Shown here: positions 1 to 9,796 of the stretch, in pieces
Layout of the letters: each line of letters begins with the position of its first letter
Position numbering within the stretch: the first letter of the stretch is position 1
Assembly: GCF_000959365.1 (NCBI RefSeq)
Contig: NZ_CP009555.1
Location: 2,356,001 to 2,420,000 of the forward strand
From: Burkholderia oklahomensis C6786
Lineage (GTDB): Bacteria > Pseudomonadota > Gammaproteobacteria > Burkholderiales > Burkholderiaceae
Reading direction: 5' to 3'
Length of the DNA stretch: 64,000 nucleotides
Made by a program: the position numbers and the translations under genes
Notes under the pieces: generated by a model
What the model saw: the letters and a program-made list of their open reading frames with translations, nothing else
Told to the model about the DNA's origin: nothing
Database searches by the model: none

Positions 1-909
1 AAGCTGTCGCGCGGCGAGCTCGAGCGCGTCACGCGCCGCTACACGAGCGAAATCGGCATCATCATCGGCCCGAACACCGACATTCCGGCGCCTGACGTCA
101 ACACCAACGAACAGGTGATGGCGTGGATGATGGACACGTACTCGATGAACCAGGGCCAGACCGCGACGGGCGTCGTGACCGGCAAGCCGATCTCCCTCGG
201 CGGTTCGCTCGGCCGCAAGGAAGCGACGGGCCGCGGCGTGTTCGTCGTCGGCTGCGAAGCCGCGAAGAAGAAGGGTGTCGAGATCGAAGGCGCGCGCATC
301 GCGGTGCAAGGCTTCGGCAACGTCGGCGGGATCGCCGCGCGTCTGTTCCAGGAAGCGGGCGCGAAGGTGATCGTGGTTCAGGATCACACGGGCACGATCT
401 ACCGGTCGGCGGGCGTCGACACGGTGAAGCTGCTCGAGCACGTCGCGAACACGGGCGGCGTCGCCGGTTTCGAAGGCGCGGAACCGATGCCGGACGACGA
501 GTTCTGGACGGTCGAGACCGAGATCCTCATCCCGGCCGCGCTCGAAAACCAGATCACCGAGAAGAACGCATCGAAGATCCGCACGAAGATCATCGTCGAA
601 GGCGCGAACGGCCCGACGACGACGGCCGCGGACGACATCCTGAGCGCGAACGGCGTGCTCGTGATTCCCGACGTGATCGCGAACGCGGGCGGCGTGACCG
701 TGTCGTACTTCGAGTGGGTGCAGGACTTCTCGAGCTTCTTCTGGACGGAAGACGAGATCAACCACCGTCTCGAGCGCGTGATGCGCGAAGCGTTCGCCGG
801 CGTGTGGGCGGTCGCGGAAGAGCACAAGGTGTCGGTGCGCACCGCGGCGTTCATCGTCGCGTGCAAGCGTATCCTGATGGCGCGCGAAATGCGCGGCCTG
901 TACCCCTGA
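1..909 (+). CDS. gdhA: Glutamate dehydrogenase, C-terminal part (cut by window start)
   Basis: Catalyses reversible oxidative deamination of glutamate to 2-oxoglutarate and ammonium in the cytoplasm. The frame is open from base 1, so the N-terminus lies outside the window; 302 residues are visible of roughly 430 expected. The Rossmann fold shows as VQGFGNVGG near visible residue 103, and the substrate-domain signature EGANGPTT follows, as does the terminal helix ending in RGLYP. The glutamate transporter downstream suggests a glutamate-utilisation cluster. NAD versus NADP preference cannot be judged here. Family assignment is secure. Confidence 0.95.
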   Translation, partial: KLSRGELERVTRRYTSEIGIIIGPNTDIPAPDVNTNEQVMAWMMDTYSMNQGQTATGVVTGKPISLGGSLGRKEATGRGVFVVGCEAAKKKGVEIEGARIAVQGFGNVGGIAARLFQEAGAKVIVVQDHTGTIYRSAGVDTVKLLEHVANTGGVAGFEGAEPMPDDEFWTVETEILIPAALENQITEKNASKIRTKIIVEGANGPTTTAADDILSANGVLVIPDVIANAGGVTVSYFEWVQDFSSFFWTEDEINHRLERVMREAFAGVWAVAEEHKVSVRTAAFIVACKRILMAREMRGLYP

Positions 910-965
910 TCGATCGATTTCGATCGATCGACGGCGCGGCTCGACGAACCGCGCCGTGATTTACC

Positions 966-997
966 CGCGGGCGGCACCGGATCCGGTGCCGCCCGCG
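966..997. repeat. 32-bp perfect palindrome downstream of gdhA
   Basis: Each half is the reverse complement of the other, centred on GGATCC at 979-984. The arms are pure G/C apart from the central bases. A second hairpin, CGGCGCGG...CCGCGCCG, lies just before it at 931-955. No U-tract follows, so this is not a classic intrinsic terminator; it may protect the gdhA mRNA 3' end or stop transcription with help. Confidence 0.7.
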
Positions 998-1127
998 CGC
1001 GCATGCGGACGCGGCACGCGTTCGGCGATGCGCACGCCACCCGGTCAAAAGTGTGGTTAACAACCATTACTTTCATAAAAATTACTTTGCTAAACTGGCG
1101 CGGGTTTTCGCCAAGGAGATGACAACG

Positions 1128-2021
1128 ATGAAATTCCCGAAAGCAATGCTGATGGTCGCGGCGCTGAGCACGTTCGCCGGCGGCGCCATCGCTCAAGAAA
1201 CGGGCACGCTGAAAAAAATCAAGGACACGGGCGTGATCGCGCTGGGGCACCGTGAATCGTCGATTCCGTTCTCGTACTATGACCAGAGCCAGCAGGTCGT
1301 CGGCTACTCGCGCGACTTCCAGATGAAGGTCGTCGATGCGGTCAAGAAGAAGCTGAACCTGCCGAACCTGCAGGTGAAGAACATTCCGGTGACGTCGCAG
1401 AACCGCATTCCGCTCGTGCAGAACGGCACGGTCGACATCGAGTGCGGCTCGACGACGAACAATCTCGACCGCCAGAAGCAGGCGGCGTTCTCGAACACGA
1501 TCTTCGTGATCGGTACGCGTCTGATGACGAAGAAGGATTCGGGCGTCAAGGATTTCGCCGACCTGAAGGGCAAGACCGTCGTGACGACGGCGGGCACGAC
1601 GTCCGAGCGTCTGCTGCGCGAGATGAACAACAAGAATCAGATGGGGATGAACATCATCAGCGCGAAGGATCACGGCGATTCGTTCCAGACGCTCGAGACG
1701 GGCCGCGCGGTCGCGTTCATGATGGACGACGCGCTGCTCGCGGGCGAGCGCGCGAAGGCGAAGCAGCCGGGCGAATGGGTGATCGTCGGCAAGCCGCAAT
1801 CGCAGGAGGCGTACGGCTGCATGATGCGCAAGGACGATCCGGCGTTCAAGAAGGTCGTCGACGACGCGATCGCACAGGTCGAGAAATCGGGCGAAGCGGC
1901 GAAGATCTATTCGAAGTGGTTCGAGAATCCGATTCCGCCGAAGGGCTTGAATCTGAACTTCCAGCTCTCCGACGAGATGAAGAAGCTCTACGCGAACCCG
2001 AACGACAAGGCGCTCGACTGA
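1128..2021 (+). CDS. gltI: Glutamate/aspartate ABC transporter, periplasmic binding protein
   Basis: Captures glutamate and aspartate in the periplasm for the GltJKL permease. The 297-residue protein starts with a Sec signal peptide (MKFPKAMLMV..., predicted cleavage after Ala22 in AIA-Q), followed by a family 3 solute-binding fold. AAGGAG at 1113-1118 is 9 nt before the ATG at 1128 and decides that start over the ATG at 1119. A weak promoter-like TAAACT is at 1091-1096, and TGGTT-AAC-AACCA at 1054-1066 is a possible regulator site. It is the first gene of the transporter cluster and is separated from the permease genes by a hairpin terminator. Confidence 0.95.
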   Translation: MKFPKAMLMVAALSTFAGGAIAQETGTLKKIKDTGVIALGHRESSIPFSYYDQSQQVVGYSRDFQMKVVDAVKKKLNLPNLQVKNIPVTSQNRIPLVQNGTVDIECGSTTNNLDRQKQAAFSNTIFVIGTRLMTKKDSGVKDFADLKGKTVVTTAGTTSERLLREMNNKNQMGMNIISAKDHGDSFQTLETGRAVAFMMDDALLAGERAKAKQPGEWVIVGKPQSQEAYGCMMRKDDPAFKKVVDDAIAQVEKSGEAAKIYSKWFENPIPPKGLNLNFQLSDEMKKLYANPNDKALD

Positions 2022-2053
2022 GCGCGCAGCCGTTCGAGCTAACAAGCGCTGAC

Positions 2054-2089
2054 GAAACGGAAGAGGCACGGCTTCTTCCGTTTCTTTTT
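2054..2089 (+). terminator. Terminator or attenuator between gltI and gltJ
   Basis: An 11-bp stem (2054-2064 with 2074-2084; GAAACGGAAGA pairs TCTTCCGTTTC) is followed by TTTTT. It lies in the 82-bp gap between binding protein and first permease gene. Partial read-through would give more GltI than membrane subunits, the usual stoichiometry of such systems. Confidence 0.85.
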
Positions 2090-2103
2090 GTTGGAGTCTG
2101 GCT

Positions 2104-2844
2104 ATGTCTTACCACTGGAACTGGGGCATCTTCCTGAGCCCTGTTTCGACGGGCGAACCGACGACCTATCTCGGCTGGCTGATGTCGGGATTCTGGGTGA
2201 CGGTCAAGGTGTCGCTCGCCGCGTGGCTGATCGCGCTCGTCGTCGGTTCGCTGTTCGGCGTGCTGCGCACCGTCCCGAACAAGTGGCTCTCGGCGATCGG
2301 CACCGTCTACGTATCGATCTTCCGCAACATTCCGCTCATCGTGCAGTTCTTCGTCTGGTACCTCGTCGTGCCCGAATTGCTGCCCGCGTCGATCGGCACC
2401 TGGATCAAGCAACTGCCGCCCGGCACGCAGTTCTTCACCGCGTCGATCGTCTGTCTCGGCCTGTTCACCGGCGCGCGCGTCTGCGAGCAGGTGCGCTCCG
2501 GCATCAACGCGCTGCCGAGGGGCCAGCGCGCCGCCGGCCTCGCGATGGGCTTCACGCAATGGCAGACATATCGCTACGTGTTGCTGCCGGTCGCCTACCG
2601 GATCATCGTGCCGCCGCTCACGTCGGAATTCCTGAATATCTTCAAGAACTCCGCGGTCGCGTCGACGATCGGCCTGCTCGACCTGTCCGCGCAGGCGCGC
2701 CAGCTCGTCGACTACACCGCGCAGACCTACGAGTCGTTCATCGCCGTCACGCTTGCGTACGTGATCATCAACCTCGTCGTCATGTCGTTCATGCGCTGGG
2801 TCGAAAGCAAGTCCCGGCTGCCCGGCTACATCGGAGGCAAGTGA
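2104..2844 (+). CDS. gltJ: Glutamate/aspartate ABC transporter permease
   Basis: One of two integral-membrane subunits that form the glutamate/aspartate channel in the inner membrane. At 246 residues it has several hydrophobic helices and the permease coupling region around [24 protein letters not shown] (the EAA loop, about residues 138-161), which contacts the ATPase. Start ATG 2104 follows GGAG at 2093-2096. The stop TGA overlaps the start of gltK, implying translational coupling and equal amounts of the two permeases. Confidence 0.95.
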   Translation: MSYHWNWGIFLSPVSTGEPTTYLGWLMSGFWVTVKVSLAAWLIALVVGSLFGVLRTVPNKWLSAIGTVYVSIFRNIPLIVQFFVWYLVVPELLPASIGTWIKQLPPGTQFFTASIVCLGLFTGARVCEQVRSGINALPRGQRAAGLAMGFTQWQTYRYVLLPVAYRIIVPPLTSEFLNIFKNSAVASTIGLLDLSAQARQLVDYTAQTYESFIAVTLAYVIINLVVMSFMRWVESKSRLPGYIGGK

Positions 2845-3521
2845 TGCATCAGTTCGACTGGAGTAGTATTCCCGGCGCGCTGCCGACGCTCTGGACCGGC
2901 GCGATCATCACGCTGCAGATCACGGCGCTCGCGATCGTGGTCGGGATCGTCTGGGGCACGCTGCTTGCGCTGATGCGGCTGTCGGGCGTCAAGCCGCTCG
3001 CGTGGTTCGCGCAGGGCTACGTCACCGTGTTCCGCTCGATCCCGCTCGTGATGGTGCTCTTGTGGTTCTTCCTGATCGTGCCGCAGCTGCTGCAGGGCGT
3101 GCTGGGCCTGTCGCCGACGATCGACATCCGGCTCGCGTCGGCGATGGTCGCGTTCTCGCTGTTCGAGGCCGCTTATTATTCGGAGATCATTCGGGCCGGC
3201 ATTCAGGCGGTGCCGCGCGGACAGGTCAATGCGTCGTTCGCGCTCGGCATGAACTACGCGCAGGCGATGCGCCTCGTGATCCTGCCGCAGGCGTTTCGCG
3301 CGATGGTGCCGCTGCTGCTCACGCAGGCGATCGTGCTTTTCCAGGACACGTCACTCGTCTACGTGATCAGCCTGGCGGACTTCTTCCGCACGGCCGCGAA
3401 CATCGGCGATCGCGACGGCACGAGCGTCGAGATGATCCTGTTCGCGGGCGCATGCTATTTCGTCGTGTGCTCGGTCGCATCCGCGTTGGTCAAAGGTCTC
3501 CAGAAAAAGGTCACAAGATGA
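2844..3521 (+). CDS. gltK: Glutamate/aspartate ABC transporter permease
   Basis: Second membrane subunit of the glutamate/aspartate importer, 225 residues, paired with GltJ. Membrane helices and the coupling loop [19 protein letters not shown] (about residues 122-140) are visible. The ATG at 2844 shares its A with the last base of the gltJ stop codon, and GGAGG at 2832-2836 serves as ribosome-binding site. It in turn overlaps the start of gltL by 4 bases, so gltJ, gltK and gltL form a tightly coupled unit. Confidence 0.95.
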   Translation: MHQFDWSSIPGALPTLWTGAIITLQITALAIVVGIVWGTLLALMRLSGVKPLAWFAQGYVTVFRSIPLVMVLLWFFLIVPQLLQGVLGLSPTIDIRLASAMVAFSLFEAAYYSEIIRAGIQAVPRGQVNASFALGMNYAQAMRLVILPQAFRAMVPLLLTQAIVLFQDTSLVYVISLADFFRTAANIGDRDGTSVEMILFAGACYFVVCSVASALVKGLQKKVTR

Positions 3522-4243
3522 TTTCCATTAAGAACGTGTCGAAGTGGTACGGCCAGTTCCAGGTGCTGACCAACTGCACGACGGAAGTGAAGAAAGGCGA
3601 AGTGGTGGTCGTGTGCGGGCCGTCGGGCTCGGGCAAGTCGACGCTGATCAAGACGGTCAACGGCCTCGAGCCGTTCCAGGAAGGCGAGATTCTCGTCAAC
3701 GGGCAGTCGGTCGGCGACAAGAAGACGAACCTGTCGAAGCTGCGCTCGAAGGTCGGGATGGTGTTTCAGCACTTCGAACTGTTTCCGCACCTGTCGATCA
3801 CCGAGAACCTGACGCTCGCGCAGATCAAGGTGCTCGGCCGCAGCAAGGACGAGGCGACCGAGAAGGGGCTGAAGCTGCTCGATCGCGTCGGGTTGAAGGC
3901 GCATGCGCACAAGTATCCGGGGCAGTTGTCGGGCGGCCAGCAGCAGCGCGTCGCGATCGCGCGCGCGCTGTCGATGGATCCGATCGCGATGCTGTTCGAC
4001 GAGCCGACGTCGGCGCTCGATCCGGAGATGATCAACGAGGTGCTCGACGTGATGGTCCAGCTCGCGAAGGAAGGCATGACGATGATGGTCGTCACGCACG
4101 AGATGGGCTTCGCGAAGAAGGTCGCCCACCGCGTGATCTTCATGGACCAGGGCTTGATCGTCGAGGACGACCGCAAGGAAGACTTCTTCGCGAATCCGAA
4201 GTCGGATCGCGCGAAGGATTTTCTGGCGAAGATCCTGCATTGA
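3518..4243 (+). CDS. gltL: Glutamate/aspartate ABC transporter ATP-binding protein
   Basis: ATPase that powers glutamate/aspartate import at the cytoplasmic face of GltJK. The 241 residues contain the Walker A motif GPSGSGKST (34-42), the Q-loop in [10 protein letters not shown], the ABC signature LSGGQQQR, Walker [13 protein letters not shown] and the switch histidine in VVTHE. The length is normal for polar amino acid transporters. The start overlaps the gltK stop as ATGA. A strong terminator 55 bp downstream closes the unit. Confidence 0.96.
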   Translation: MISIKNVSKWYGQFQVLTNCTTEVKKGEVVVVCGPSGSGKSTLIKTVNGLEPFQEGEILVNGQSVGDKKTNLSKLRSKVGMVFQHFELFPHLSITENLTLAQIKVLGRSKDEATEKGLKLLDRVGLKAHAHKYPGQLSGGQQQRVAIARALSMDPIAMLFDEPTSALDPEMINEVLDVMVQLAKEGMTMMVVTHEMGFAKKVAHRVIFMDQGLIVEDDRKEDFFANPKSDRAKDFLAKILH

Positions 4244-4297
4244 TCGCAAGGGCGGCGGCGCGGCGCTCATGCGCGCCGCGCCGCTCGCGAGGCGAAG

Positions 4298-4327
4298 GCC
4301 GTCCGGCGAGAGCCGGGCGGCTTTTTT
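4298..4327 (+). terminator. Intrinsic terminator of gltJKL
   Basis: Stem GCCGTCCGGC (4298-4307), loop GAGA, stem GCCGGGCGGC (4312-4321), then TTTTTT. One G-T mismatch in a 10-bp stem. Confidence 0.92.
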
Positions 4328-4737
4328 GTTGACTGGATGGCGGCGCGTGGCCGAGCTGAATCAGCGGGCCGGTCTCGCTGCGGGTTGAGCCGGATGGTCT
4401 TTACGCGGCGGCTGGCGGCGGAGCAAGAAGTGGAGCAGGGACGCGCACGCGGCGTCGTTGGCGTATCCGACTTGCCATCGCCATCGACGGCGGCATTCCG
4501 CGTGCAAGCTAAGTGGGAATTGGCAGTCGCTTCGCTGCCCTCATTCGAAACGAGCGCGCGCCGCCGCGCCGCCGCGATACGCTCGGCAACGCGGATGCTC
4601 GACGGCCGCCGCCTGCTGGTCGGCGTCATGACATCGCATGCGTGTTGCGCGCGTCACTCGGCGACGCTGCATCCGGCAGCCCGGGGCTTCAACAGCGAAT
4701 GCGCCGCCGCTGATGTGTCCCATCGAGCGATATGGAA
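4328..4737. other. 410-bp intergenic stretch, no gene seen
   Basis: Lies between the gltL terminator and the stop of the convergent amidotransferase gene. Reading frames here are short, start poorly and lack recognisable motifs. I see no hairpin with a T-tract for the minus-strand gene and no tRNA-like folding. Confidence 0.6.
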
Positions 4738-5643
4738 TCAGAAATCGACCGGATCGTCGCCGAGATCGCCGCTCGCCGCGAGCGCGGCCGCCCGGCGCGG
4801 CGCCGATGCGGACGCATCGAGCTCCGGATTCCTGAGCTTGTCGAGCACGGCCTCCGGCACCGGGATGCGCATCGTCGCCGCGACGTCGCCGCACTGGAAC
4901 ATCACGAGCTCGCCCGGCTCGAGCGCGGTCCACACTTCGTCGTCGGTGAGCGGCTGCGTCGCGATCACCGCGACACGGTCTTCCGGCGTCGTGTATTTCG
5001 CGAAATCGATCGAGATGTCCTCGTCGATCAGGTGTGCGGTCGAGAACGGCCAGCGCCGCACGAGGTAATGCAGGCGCGTCGAGCAGTGCGCGAACAGCGC
5101 CTGCCCGTTCGACATCAGGAAGTTGAAGACGCCGTGCCGCGTGATGTCGCGCGTGAGCTCGCCGACCTGCTCGAACAACTCGGGCAGCGGCGGCTGCGCG
5201 CCGGGGAACGCGTCGCGCAGCCCCTGCATCAGCTTGCAGAACGCCTTCTCGCTGTCGGTCGTGCCGACCGGCTGATAGACGCCGCCTTCGAGATCGGGCG
5301 CGTAGCCCTGCAGATCGCCGTTGTGCGCGAAGATCCAGTGGCGGCCCCACAGCTCGCGCATGAACGGATGGCAGTTCTCGAGCAGGATGTGCCCCTGCGT
5401 CGCCTTGCGGATGTGCGCGATCGTGTTCTTCGACTTGATCGGATAGCGCTTGACCATCTCGGCGATGGGCGACGTCGCGGACGACTGCTGGTCGATGAAG
5501 AGGCGGCACGCCTTGTCCTCGAAGAACGCGATGCCCCAGCCGTCGGCATGGTGGTCGGTGAGCCCGCCGCGGGCCGCAAAGCCGGTAAACGAGAACGTCA
5601 CGTCCGTCGGTTCGGCGCAGTTCATTCCGAAGAGTTGGCACAT
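4738..5643 (-). CDS. Class II glutamine amidotransferase (YafJ type)
   Basis: Stand-alone glutaminase-like domain of the N-terminal nucleophile type, 301 residues. The start at 5643 gives MCQLFGMN, placing the catalytic cysteine at position 2, which rules out the longer upstream frame. Further family marks are [11 protein letters not shown] and AHIRKATQG near residues 47 and 92, and the [10 protein letters not shown] segment (glutamine-site NG). Homologues are known as YafJ/GATase type 4; the substrate that accepts the ammonia is not established. Divergent from pyrC. Confidence 0.88.
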   Translation of the reverse strand: MCQLFGMNCAEPTDVTFSFTGFAARGGLTDHHADGWGIAFFEDKACRLFIDQQSSATSPIAEMVKRYPIKSKNTIAHIRKATQGHILLENCHPFMRELWGRHWIFAHNGDLQGYAPDLEGGVYQPVGTTDSEKAFCKLMQGLRDAFPGAQPPLPELFEQVGELTRDITRHGVFNFLMSNGQALFAHCSTRLHYLVRRWPFSTAHLIDEDISIDFAKYTTPEDRVAVIATQPLTDDEVWTALEPGELVMFQCGDVAATMRIPVPEAVLDKLRNPELDASASAPRRAAALAASGDLGDDPVDF

Positions 5644-5846
5644 ATCGCGGGCGCGGCTGGGGCTGGCGGGGTGTACACCGGACGGAACCGGTACAATGTC
5701 GGCTTCAAGCATATCACCGAGCCCAAAGCGGCAAAAGGCGAAAACCGCGCGCAAGCGGTTCCGTGTTGCGGTTTGCCGTCAATCGGCGCCGCGCGCGGCC
5801 GGCGTGCCGCGCATCGCTCGTCGCCGCGCGCCATTCCCACGACATC

Positions 5847-6905
5847 ATGAATGCTTCTGCTCCCGCCACGCTGACCCTCGCACGCCCCGACGACTGGCAC
5901 TTGCACGTGCGCGACGGCGCGATGCTCGCGGCCGTCCTGCCGCACACCGCCCGCCAGTTCGGCCGCGCGATCATCATGCCGAACCTGAAGCCGCCCGTCA
6001 CGACGACCGCGCAGGCGCAGGCGTACCGCGAGCGCATTCTCGCCGCGCTGCCGGCCGGCATGACGTTCGAGCCGTTGATGACGCTGTACCTGACCGACAA
6101 CACGCCCGCCGACGAGATCCGCCGCGCGCGCGAAAGCGGCTTCGTGCATGGCGTGAAGCTGTATCCGGCGGGCGCGACGACGAACTCGGACGCCGGCGTG
6201 ACCGATTTGCTCGGCAAATGCGCGAAGACGCTCGAGGCGATGCAGGACGTGGGGATGCCGCTCCTCGTGCACGGCGAGGTGACGGACGCGTCGATCGACC
6301 TGTTCGACCGCGAAAAGGTGTTCATCGATCGCGTGATGGAACCGCTGCGCCGCGCGCTGCCGGGGCTCAAGGTGGTGTTCGAGCACATCACGACGAAGGA
6401 CGCGGCCGACTACGTGCGCGACGCCGACGCGGCGCCCGGCCTCCTCGGCGCGACGATCACCGCGCACCATCTGCTGTACAACCGCAACGCGATGTTCGTG
6501 GGCGGGATCCGGCCGCATTACTACTGCCTGCCGGTGCTGAAGCGCGAGACGCACCGGGTCGCGCTCATCGCCGCGGCGACGTCGGGCAATCCGCGCTTTT
6601 TCCTCGGCACCGACAGCGCGCCGCACGTGAAGGGTGCGAAAGAGGCCGCGTGCGGCTGCGCGGGCTGCTACACGGCGCTGCACGCGCTCGAGCTGTACAC
6701 GGAGGCGTTCGATCAGGCGGGCGCGCTGGACAAGCTCGAAGGCTTCGCGAGCTTCTTCGGCGCGGATTTCTACGGATTGCCGCGCAGCGGCGAGACGGTG
6801 ACGCTGCGTCGCGAGACGTGGGAGCTGCCGCGCGAGATCGACGCGGGCGACGCGTCCGTCGTGCCGCTGCGCGGCGGCGAGCCGATCGGCTGGCGGCTCG
6901 TCTGA
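5847..6905 (+). CDS. pyrC: Dihydroorotase
   Basis: Third step of de novo pyrimidine synthesis: cyclises N-carbamoyl-aspartate to dihydroorotate, in the cytoplasm. The 352-residue length fits the short E. coli-type (class II) enzyme. Metal ligands His18 and His20 are in [10 protein letters not shown], the carboxylated lysine in [15 protein letters not shown], further histidines in LVHGEV and FEHITT, and the catalytic Asp in FLGTDSAPH. The start ATG at 5847 was chosen because the family N-terminus begins just before that motif. A TACAAT -10-like box is at 5692-5697. Confidence 0.95.
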   Translation: MNASAPATLTLARPDDWHLHVRDGAMLAAVLPHTARQFGRAIIMPNLKPPVTTTAQAQAYRERILAALPAGMTFEPLMTLYLTDNTPADEIRRARESGFVHGVKLYPAGATTNSDAGVTDLLGKCAKTLEAMQDVGMPLLVHGEVTDASIDLFDREKVFIDRVMEPLRRALPGLKVVFEHITTKDAADYVRDADAAPGLLGATITAHHLLYNRNAMFVGGIRPHYYCLPVLKRETHRVALIAAATSGNPRFFLGTDSAPHVKGAKEAACGCAGCYTALHALELYTEAFDQAGALDKLEGFASFFGADFYGLPRSGETVTLRRETWELPREIDAGDASVVPLRGGEPIGWRLV

Positions 6906-6927
6906 CGCGCGGAACGCGGCGGTCGGC

Positions 6928-8010
6928 ATGGTCGCCGCCGCGCTCGGCGGATTCGGTGCGGACGAAATGGGCGATGCGGACGACATGAGCGACGCGGGCC
7001 TGCCGGACGATGCGGGTCTGCCAGGCGGCGCGGCGGGCCTGCCGCGTTCGGGCAAGAGGGGCGCCGCCGACCGCGCAAGCGATTCGCGCGGCGCCGGCGA
7101 GCCGCCGGTTGCGGATCGCCCGGCGGCCGTGGGTGGTACGGAAAGCGCGGGTGAATCTCGCGCTTCAGGCGACCGAGGCGCGCCGCGTTCGGTCCCCACG
7201 TGCTCCGATTTCGAACGAATCGACTGGTGCGCGCCGTGGCTCGCGCCGTTCGCCGCGCGCGGCAGGCGATGGACGCAGGCCGCGCAGCGAGGCGAAGCGG
7301 CGTGGCTGCGCATGTTGAACGACGACGCGCAAGCCGAGCGAATCGCGACGGGCCGCGGCCTGCCGCTGCGCTTCATCGAACAGGCGGCGCTGCCGGCGGG
7401 CGTCGCGTACGAGACGCACATCGCCGAGACGGGCGCCGTCCCGACCCGCCACAACCTGCACGACTTCTTCAATGCGCTCGTCTGGTTCGCGTATCCGCGC
7501 ATCAAGGCGACGCTCAACGCGCGCCAGGCCGCGGCGATCGACGCGACGGGCGTCGGCCCCGTGCGTGGTGCCGTCCGCGACGCGCTCACGCTGTTCGACG
7601 AGAACGCGGCGCTCTTCGCGACATCGGATCCGGCGCTCGCGGCCGCGCTGCGCGGCTTCGACTGGCCGGCGCTGATGCGCGCGTCGCGTGCCGCATGGGG
7701 GGCGGGCTGCGAAGCGCGGATCGTCGGCCATGCGCTGCTCGAAAAGCTCGTCGATCCGTACAAGGGCTGCACCGCGCACACGTGGATCGTCGACGTGCCG
7801 GCCGCGTATTTCGAGTGGGCCGACGCCGAGCGTTGCGCGTGGCTCGACGAACGTGTCGCGGCGGCGCTCGCCGGGACCGAGCCGACGAGCCGTGCGTTCG
7901 CGCCGTTGCCGGTGCTCGGCGTGCCGGGCTGGTGGCCTGCGAACGAGTCGCCGTCGTTCTACGACGATCGGCAGGTGTTTCGCAGTGGCCGCCGCTCCCG
8001 CGCCGGCTGA
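6928..8010 (+). CDS. DUF3025 domain-containing protein
   Basis: 360 residues if translated from ATG 6928. The conserved part begins near residue 92 (FERIDWCAPWLAPF) and includes HNLHDFFNALVWFAYPRIK, typical of the DUF3025 family, whose function is unknown. The first 90 residues are low-complexity, with AGLP occurring three times between residues 26 and 43, and show no clear ribosome-binding site, so the true start may lie further in. It sits 22 bp after pyrC and could be cotranscribed. Confidence 0.75.
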   Translation: MVAAALGGFGADEMGDADDMSDAGLPDDAGLPGGAAGLPRSGKRGAADRASDSRGAGEPPVADRPAAVGGTESAGESRASGDRGAPRSVPTCSDFERIDWCAPWLAPFAARGRRWTQAAQRGEAAWLRMLNDDAQAERIATGRGLPLRFIEQAALPAGVAYETHIAETGAVPTRHNLHDFFNALVWFAYPRIKATLNARQAAAIDATGVGPVRGAVRDALTLFDENAALFATSDPALAAALRGFDWPALMRASRAAWGAGCEARIVGHALLEKLVDPYKGCTAHTWIVDVPAAYFEWADAERCAWLDERVAAALAGTEPTSRAFAPLPVLGVPGWWPANESPSFYDDRQVFRSGRRSRAG

Positions 8011-8176
8011 GGCGAAGGAGCGCTGAACGGTCGTCCAATCGAGCGGTCAGCCGATCATTCGCCAGCGCCAAGCACCAAGCAATCCGGCAACCCGCCAATC
8101 GACCACTCGGCACGCGGCCACGCGATCCGCGACGCCGCAAAACAGCGAGTCCCAAGCGACCGCTGTTCCACAGTGC

Positions 8177-8182
8177 TAGAAT
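8177..8182 (+). promoter_or_regulatory. -10 element of rnpB
   Basis: TAGAAT lies 8 bases before the first base of the RNase P RNA. No convincing -35 hexamer is seen 17 bases upstream. Confidence 0.6.
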
Positions 8183-8189
8183 CCCGCTC

Positions 8190-8601
<412 letters not shown>

Positions 8602-8613
8602 CGCACGATGACG

Positions 8614-8648
8614 AAAGGCCGGCGCCGCATGCGGCGCCGGCCTTTTCC
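8614..8648 (+). terminator. Terminator of rnpB
   Basis: A 12-bp GC stem (8617-8628 with 8631-8642) with minimal loop and T-rich tail TTTTCC follows the RNase P RNA by 15 bases. The near-perfect symmetry means it could also stop the convergent osmC-family transcript. Confidence 0.85.
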
Positions 8649-8705
8649 TTTTCGGGCCCTGCTTGGCCTCGCGCGTGTCCTGGCGCTCGCGCCGCGAACG
8701 GCGCG

Positions 8706-9128
8706 TTACGCGGCGACGATTTCGAACGAGTGCGACAGCTCGGCCGTCTTCGCGATCATGATCGACGCCGAGCAGTATTTGTCGTGCGACAGGTTGATCG
8801 CGCGCTCGACGGTCGCGGGATTCAGGTTGCGGCCCGTCACCGTGAAATGGAAGTGGACCTTCGTGAACACCTTCGGGTCCTCGCTCGCGCGCTCCGCCTG
8901 CAGCGTCACGGAGCAGCCCGTCACTTCCTGGCGGCTCTTCTTGAGGATCAGCACGACGTCATAGGCCGTGCAGCCGCCCGTGCCGACGAGAACCATCTCC
9001 ATCGGACGCGGCGCGAGATCGTGTCCGCCGCCTTCGGGCGCGCCGTCCATCGTGACGAGGTGGCCGCTGCCCGTTTGGGCGGCGAACGCCATGCCATCCT
9101 GTCCCATCCAGCTTACTTTGCATTCCAT
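8706..9128 (-). CDS. OsmC family protein (YhfA-like)
   Basis: Likely thiol-dependent peroxide-detoxifying or redox protein of the OsmC fold, 140 residues. The two reactive cysteines are present: one in GGCTAYDVVLIL near the middle and one in DKYCSASIM. Start 9128 (MECKVSW) was chosen because GGAG lies 8 bases upstream and the extra residues of the longer frame have no family character. The YhfA subgroup is less well characterised than OsmC or Ohr, so the substrate is left open. Confidence 0.88.
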   Translation of the reverse strand: MECKVSWMGQDGMAFAAQTGSGHLVTMDGAPEGGGHDLAPRPMEMVLVGTGGCTAYDVVLILKKSRQEVTGCSVTLQAERASEDPKVFTKVHFHFTVTGRNLNPATVERAINLSHDKYCSASIMIAKTAELSHSFEIVAA

Positions 9129-9170
9129 GCGCGAGCTCCAGCGTTGCTTGATTCGATTATGAACCGGCAT

Positions 9171-9416
9171 TGTAGCCCCGCCCGAAACAGTCGGCTGATG
9201 CGCTGCAGGACGGATGAGAGTGACGCCTGACGGAGCGTCGCATGCGATCCGGACGACACCGAATGCCCTCCGATCTTTAGGGGTTTTACTCTAGGCGAAA
9301 AAGGCGTTTCTTCAGGGGAATCTGAGTATCTTTTTGATTATAAAGAGGAAATTTGCGCGCGGGGAAGTCGGCTAATTTTCCATATTATGAGAATACATTT
9401 CTCCATGCGGTTTTTC
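9171..9416. other. AT-rich intergenic region upstream of the candidate small RNA
   Basis: Noticeably richer in A and T than its surroundings, with runs such as TTTTTGATTATAAAG around 9330-9344. It contains an inverted repeat GAGAA-TACAT-TTCTC at 9389-9403, 13 bp before the -35 element of the small-RNA promoter, a possible activator or repressor site. No ORF with a ribosome-binding site is seen. Confidence 0.5.
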
Positions 9417-9445
9417 TTGTGCTGACGAGGCCGGCTTCGTATAAT
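9417..9445 (+). promoter_or_regulatory. Sigma70-type promoter of candidate small RNA
   Basis: TTGTGC at 9417-9422, 17-bp spacer, perfect TATAAT at 9440-9445. Predicted transcript start is about 9452. Confidence 0.8.
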
Positions 9446-9451
9446 GCCAAT

Positions 9452-9543
9452 CATTGGTTGTCGCGCTGCGGCAACCTCCGCATGTCTCCTCCACCCTCCT
9501 CCTTTGGTGGATTAAGCCCGAACCAGCGGTTCGGGCTTTTTTT
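9452..9543 (+). ncRNA. Candidate small regulatory RNA with anti-Shine-Dalgarno loops
   Basis: About 92 nt between its own promoter and its own terminator, with no ORF. Three hairpins can be drawn: TGCGG/CCGCA (9467-9471 with 9478-9482) exposing CAACCT; TCCACC/GGTGGA (9490-9495 with 9506-9511) exposing the 10-base loop CTCCTCCTTT; and the terminator hairpin 9515-9537. A further CTCCTCC lies at 9486-9492. C-rich single-stranded loops of this kind are complementary to ribosome-binding sites (GGAGGAG), as in the alphaproteobacterial CcsR RNAs. The sequence shows the architecture; the regulatory role is inference. Confidence 0.72.
9515..9543 (+). terminator. Intrinsic terminator of candidate small RNA
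   Basis: Stem AGCCCGAACC (9515-9524), loop AGC, stem GGTTCGGGCT (9528-9537), then six T. Confidence 0.92.
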
Positions 9544-9636
9544 CGTCCAATGCAAGCTTCGGCGGCCTCTCGCCAGCGGTTTCGCGCTCGCGATGCGCGC
9601 TTCGCCGCCGCACATGGCGGCGAATGTCGGATTCTT

Positions 9637-9666
9637 TTGACCTCCCGGATCGAATTCCTTTATAAT
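9637..9666 (+). promoter_or_regulatory. Promoter of rplM-rpsI
   Basis: TTGACC at 9637-9642, 18-bp spacer, TATAAT at 9661-9666. This leaves a leader of about 125 nt before rplM, long enough to hold a ribosomal-protein regulatory structure, though none was folded. Confidence 0.8.
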
Positions 9667-9796
9667 TCAGGGCTTTTCCGCATTCATGCCCACGGAGAAA
9701 GAACAGGGAGAGCCTGCATTGCGCCACGAAGCGCCTGCCAAGAGCAGACAAGCAGGGAAGAAAGCATTGGGCACAGCAATCAATTTTGGATCGATC

